16,682 nucleotides of DNA from Candidatus Zixiibacteriota bacterium (lineage in GTDB: Bacteria > Zixibacteria > MSB-5A5 > JAABVY01). The position numbers and the translations under genes are program-made. The stretch is taken from NCBI GenBank assembly GCA_014730285.1, contig WJIM01000243.1, forward strand, positions 1-16,682, in the 5' to 3' direction. Under the pieces are notes generated by a model, which was not told the DNA's origin, made no database searches, and saw only the letters and a list, made by a program, of their open reading frames with translations. This document shows positions 14,101-16,682 of the stretch, one piece after another. The stretch's first letter is position 1. Every line of letters begins with the position of its first letter.

Positions 14101-15318
14101 GAATTCGCTGCCGGAATCACCAATTGCCTTAAATATCTCTTTGAACATCTGATATGAGCGAAGGTAAGCTTTAGTTGCAAAGCTCTCTTTGGCCAGGCTC
14201 AAGGCATTGTTGAGGTCCTTCTTTGATATAAGCTCTTTCAGTTGAGGGAATCCCCTGGACTTATTCGAAATCCGGTCAAATGCCGACAGGCAATCATCAA
14301 AGGTATCATCGGATATTTTGAGATGCCAGAAATCCTCAAAACGGTTTAAATCGGCTTGTTTAAAAAGTGAGAGTGCGATTTGAAATGTCTTGCGGCGGTC
14401 GAGCTTGTGAGACTCAAGAAAATCAGTGTACAGTTCTTCGTTTATGCCAAAGAGCTTGTTATCTTTCTGTAAAATGCGTTTCAACTGGCCCGGCGTGGGA
14501 TTCTGCAAACGGATTTCCGATTTGAAGGCAGATAAAAGCTGCATCGCAAACAGCCTGCGGTTCAAATCGGCATGATATTTTTGATTGATTATTTTATGTG
14601 ATAGAAGCGTGTCGATCAATACCGATGGCCTGTCTATCGGATCTTCGGCAGTTAGATGATCGATCAGGGAATGAATAGAGTGACCATGCTCGCCGTCGAA
14701 CTCCTCTGCGTTTTCCAGGGAAATTTGCAAGGATTTGCCAATCGAATATATATCCGATTGGGTTGTGAATATCTCGTTGCTCAGCACCTCGGGAGCTATA
14801 TGATCCGGTGTGCCTAATATTTTGCCCTGGGGAGCGGAATAATTCGGCTGGAGGAAATCGAGGTCGGTCAGTTTGACTCTATGGGTATCATCATTTTCCG
14901 AGACCATAAAATTCGCAAGCTTAAGATCGCAATGGACCTGTCCCATGAAATGCAGGTAGTCGATTATTAAAAAAATCTCCGGCAGGATCGAATCTGCTTT
15001 TTGCATTACGATTTCATGCGCGAGCGTTTTCCATCTGTCCGAATCGATAAAAGGATATTCGATTATCAGATTGCCTTTTTCCAGACGTTTGGAAACTGCG
15101 CCATGAACAGCAGGGCTTTTAAGGCATTTTTGGGATTCGAAAGATTTTATGAGGATATTCCTGACTGCATCCTCGCCCAGCGGACTCTCTTTAACAGCCA
15201 GTTTGAGAAAACATTCAGCGCCCGTTTTTTTATTGAGAGCAGTCCACGACTCGGCGGCCTCATTTCTCGAGAGACGTTCTATGAATTCGTATTTGCTGGA
15301 TTCGAATCGGGGCTGCAT
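11158..15318 (-). CDS. Hybrid Ser/Thr kinase-TPR-GAF-AAA+ (sigma-54 activator type)-Fis regulator
   Basis: A 1386-residue cytoplasmic regulator. In order: kinase domain, about 8-245, with Lys39, HCDLKLAN (129-136, catalytic D131, K133, N136), TDLDF (151-155 in place of DFG), GTPDHIAPE (169-177), SDIYSIG and DPIDRPS; helical TPR repeats, about 380-880 (e.g. YNYMGSLGRRTGDFDLAEEYY); GAF, about 908-1060; AAA+ ATPase with Walker A GESGTGKE (1112-1119), Walker B TLFLDEIGD (1178-1186) and FRRDLFYRIN; Fis-type HTH at the C-terminus (NDWNQSEVARILDMPLSTLRRRIK). The glycine-rich loop is degenerate (LSRNEAAESW, 16-25) and the sigma-54 contact loop GAFTGA reads HAATGV (1159-1164). Known family behaviour: ATP-driven remodelling of sigma-54 polymerase. 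Whether this variant does so is open. Upstream of the ATG, GGGAG gives a ribosome site. It is monocistronic after the trpB terminator. Confidence 0.9.
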   Translation of the reverse strand: MQPRFESSKYEFIERLSRNEAAESWTALNKKTGAECFLKLAVKESPLGEDAVRNILIKSFESQKCLKSPAVHGAVSKRLEKGNLIIEYPFIDSDRWKTLAHEIVMQKADSILPEIFLIIDYLHFMGQVHCDLKLANFMVSENDDTHRVKLTDLDFLQPNYSAPQGKILGTPDHIAPEVLSNEIFTTQSDIYSIGKSLQISLENAEEFDGEHGHSIHSLIDHLTAEDPIDRPSVLIDTLLSHKIINQKYHADLNRRLFAMQLLSAFKSEIRLQNPTPGQLKRILQKDNKLFGINEELYTDFLESHKLDRRKTFQIALSLFKQADLNRFEDFWHLKISDDTFDDCLSAFDRISNKSRGFPQLKELISKKDLNNALSLAKESFATKAYLRSYQMFKEIFKAIGDSGSEFYFHLIEELIQNAIALNRTVDAIGYLNKKAEIKSNDISTQIEIYLDLVFQHIKSGKVDDAAVVIERGLDLSEELSDKNAILEFNRLKAWIISIKGSHEKARNILEDIIEAAAETKNDELLVKTYNYMGSLGRRTGDFDLAEEYYLKSVELAKSSGIMPAAISSMTNLSMLAFETAEYKKSIKYAREALRSIENPEDLYTIPYNHRMLTLCFARVGEYNKAEYWNQEYLSYGLPSYSADVFGTYYLNNGWIQLNRGKILRSAGSILRAIHILESAGASQNLGKAYLSLAQNSLYRGEAEQSSKYAGRAKKIFGMIGDSASLADIELIEVMNRIYNQQDNSFIDLLEIFKRLLGFNSTYFAALALMHLLLNDRFSRDELILDESPGMSAYLEPGETPLFRATNALMEYRESDESDYLKNANLLKSIYRTLHDSGLFFESVLLCEKIANHYFKHSQNKLAAKFIRQGLKLTERIKNKNQASHFQNKLESIPVSERQKEQAVDYLHSISDIIRDLTDYRATLEKLIQFAVEETGAERGVLLMRSDPHSDLKVRSYINCDDDSLQDIRDFSRSIPFEVSRNLEPFIIDNAMTDSRTRGFKSIAIHNILSVICMPIFKDNYAVGVIYLDHHTIPALFDEDDIRLINSMANLISMVLTTAMDYRTVRSSRDRMLYDLTRMGSSQSFITQNEEMLETLDKLPRIAATNTSILLSGESGTGKEILCEMIHEYSLRRDAPLVKLNCAAIPDTLIESELFGVAKHAATGVDAREGKFQAADGGTLFLDEIGDMPLETQAKILRVIEYQEFEKVGSNRRISTDIRFIYATNQNLHEMVEKESFRRDLFYRINTFSIEIPPLRKRQEDIPILLEHFIKIFSKGSGNPTRISTPAMDRMVFYKWPGNVRELKNIIEKFCILYPGKTVEPGDLPSEMHDKRMLMSEVSETAKVREKQTIRKLLIENDWNQSEVARILDMPLSTLRRRIKKYGIKKL

Positions 15319-15463
15319 ATACTCCGCTCCCTAACAGTTTTTCCGGCAATAAGATATAGTCTTCCGGACTCAGCTGTATGCCAGTGATATTAATATCTAA
15401 AATTTTCGGCATTTTTCAAGCAAATATCTGTCTATTGCTGACGGAATCTGTCAGTTACTGCAT

Positions 15464-15499
15464 AAAAAACCGGGCGGCGGATATTTTCCCGCGGCCCGG
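15464..15499 (-). terminator. Rho-independent terminator of trpB
   Basis: On the minus strand, CCGGGC (complement of 15494-15499) pairs with GCCCGG (15470-15475). After a one-base mismatch the stem continues with 4 bp (15477-15480/15489-15492) around an 8-nt loop. Six T follow (15464-15469). It lies 35 nt after the trpB stop and separates trpB from the regulator gene. Confidence 0.88.
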
Positions 15500-15533
15500 C
15501 ACATCAAAAGGAGTATTGAGCCGTTACATATCC

Positions 15534-16682
15534 CTATGCAATTCCATATTCCTTGCCGTATTTTTCTACTACATATTCTATATCCTTGTCTCCTCGGCCG
15601 GAGAGATTTACGAGGATTGTTCTGTCTGAGTCCAATTCGGGCGCCATTTTGATGGCATAGGCCACCGCATGTGAGCTTTCCAGGGCCGGGATTATGCCCT
15701 CCTCACGGGAAAGCATGAAGAATGCATCGAGCGCTTCCTTATCATTGATGGCCTTATACTGAACTCGTCCGATATCCTTGAGATAGCTGTGCTGGGGGCC
15801 GACTCCGGGATAATCGAGGCCGGAGGCAATTGAATAGACCGGCAGGGGACGTCCCTCATCATCCTGAAGCAGATAGCATTTGAAGCCGTGAATAAGCCCC
15901 GGAGAACCGAGAGTCAGGGTTGCGGCATGCTCGCCTTTCCTGAAGCTGAGTCCGGCGGGCTCGACGCCGTACATCTCCACTTTATCCTCCTCCAAAAAAG
16001 CCGAGAAAAGCCCGATAGCATTCGAGCCGCCGCCTACGCAGGCCACAAGATTATCGGGGATTTTGCCTGTCAGTTCCATAAACTGAATCATAGCCTCCTC
16101 GCCCACAACCTGTTGGAAATCGCGCACCATCATGGGGAATGGATGCGGCCCTACAACAGAGCCGATGGCATAGAACTGGTTAACCGGATCTTTCATATAG
16201 GCTTCGAAGGCGGCATCGACCGCTTCCTTCAGAGTTTTCAGCCCCTGGCCGACCGGGAATACCTTTGTCCCCAGAATACGCATGCGGGTGACATTGGGCG
16301 CTTCTTTGGCCATATCAACCTCGCCCATATAGATTTCGCATTCCATACCCACGATTGCGGCGGCTGTTGCCAGAGCGACACCGTGCTGCCCTGCACCTGT
16401 TTCAGCGATTATCTTCTTCTTGCCCATTTTTTTAGCCAGAAGCGCCTCTCCCAGACAGTGGTTTATTTTGTGGGCGCCGGTATGATTCAAATCCTCACGC
16501 TTGAGATAGATTTTGGCGCCGCCAAGTTTGGTCGAGAGATTCTGAGCATAGAAGACAGGGCTGGGACGTCCGACAAAGTGCCGGTACAAATATGAGAGCT
16601 CTTCCTTGAAGCCTTTCTGATCCTTTAAGTTAAAATAAGCAGTGGTGATTTCGTCTAAGATTTCTATCAGTATTTCCGGGAC
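15534..16682 (-). CDS. trpB: Tryptophan synthase beta chain (5' end beyond window)
   Basis: PLP enzyme joining indole to L-serine to form tryptophan, working with TrpA as an alpha2beta2 complex. The frame runs open to the window edge: the visible protein starts VPEILIEILDEI and has 382 residues, so about 15 are missing compared with E. coli TrpB. Seen: GRPSPVFYA (38-46), the PLP lysine in HTGAHKINH (K72 of the visible part, E. coli K87), the catalytic Glu in IAETGAGQHGVA (E94, E. coli E109), the PLP phosphate loop VGGGSNAIG, GLDYPGVGP, and a C-terminal LSGRGDKD. The HKINN motif reads HKINH. All catalytic residues are present and it is the ordinary TrpB1 type. A strong terminator follows, so it is the last gene of its unit; any trpA or trpF partner must lie upstream, outside the window. 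Confidence 0.96.
   Translation of the reverse strand, partial: VPEILIEILDEITTAYFNLKDQKGFKEELSYLYRHFVGRPSPVFYAQNLSTKLGGAKIYLKREDLNHTGAHKINHCLGEALLAKKMGKKKIIAETGAGQHGVALATAAAIVGMECEIYMGEVDMAKEAPNVTRMRILGTKVFPVGQGLKTLKEAVDAAFEAYMKDPVNQFYAIGSVVGPHPFPMMVRDFQQVVGEEAMIQFMELTGKIPDNLVACVGGGSNAIGLFSAFLEEDKVEMYGVEPAGLSFRKGEHAATLTLGSPGLIHGFKCYLLQDDEGRPLPVYSIASGLDYPGVGPQHSYLKDIGRVQYKAINDKEALDAFFMLSREEGIIPALESSHAVAYAIKMAPELDSDRTILVNLSGRGDKDIEYVVEKYGKEYGIA

Noticed and set aside
15319..15463. Sigma-54 (-24/-12) or sigma-70 promoter for the hybrid regulator
   Set aside because: No GG-N10-GC pair with flanking consensus; TTGAAA near 15420 on the minus strand has no well-spaced -10. The region must hold the promoter but I cannot place it.
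1..16682. Defence island, prophage, CRISPR array or biosynthetic cluster
   Set aside because: No direct-repeat/spacer pattern, cas, integrase, transposase, toxin-antitoxin or synthase genes; the XRE gene's partner is a small membrane protein with no toxin family resemblance I can recognise.

Overview
The window looks like a chromosomal segment from a Gram-negative (diderm) bacterium, by eye about 45-50% G+C. The outer-membrane TonB-dependent receptor shows the double membrane. Three things recall the FCB/Zixibacteria-like candidate lineages more than a well-studied model phylum: the FCB-style receptor (carboxypeptidase-regulatory-like domain, then plug, then barrel), calcium-loop repeats inside it, and a kinase-TPR-GAF-AAA+-Fis regulator. 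That placement is inference; there is no rRNA or other marker here. I see no tRNA, rRNA, CRISPR array, transposase or phage gene.

Layout, left to right. (1) 1-155: an 11-bp perfect hairpin and a double-hairpin REP-like repeat whose two loops are complementary. (2) 156-1700 (-): a class III PLP aminotransferase with a long N-terminal extension. (3) 1701-2114: AT-rich divergent spacer with a promoter for the next genes. (4) 2115-4468 (+): an M20 metallopeptidase/amidohydrolase translationally coupled (ATGA overlap) to an alanine-racemase-family gene. (5) 4505-4990 (+): a small XRE repressor-type gene and a two-helix membrane protein, with palindromic half-sites covering the promoter. (6) 5090-6596 (+): a 2H-phosphoesterase gene followed after 19 nt by a divergent PRPP synthetase. 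(7) 6597-7002: a degenerate inverted-repeat element and then a strongly structured 5' leader. (8) 7003-10359 (+): an 1118-residue TonB-dependent receptor carrying eight EF-hand/thrombospondin-3-like D-x-[ND]-x-[ND] loops, closed by a textbook terminator. (9) 10537-10794 (-): a stand-alone HTH protein, followed by a hairpin-rich spacer to 11157. (10) 11158-15318 (-): a 1386-residue one-component/kinase hybrid regulator. (11) 15534-16682 (-): trpB, 5' end cut by the window edge, with its own terminator.

How it fits together. Most units are housekeeping metabolism (amino-group transfer, amide hydrolysis, amino-acid racemisation, PRPP and tryptophan synthesis). The accessory interest lies in three places: the receptor with its calcium-loop array and structured leader; the hybrid regulator, whose kinase lacks a glycine-rich loop and whose sigma-54 contact loop departs from GAFTGA; and the autoregulated XRE/membrane-protein pair. 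No gene order here makes a recognisable defence, secondary-metabolite or mobile system. The best candidates for something undescribed are the leader RNA of the receptor and the receptor's repeat array.
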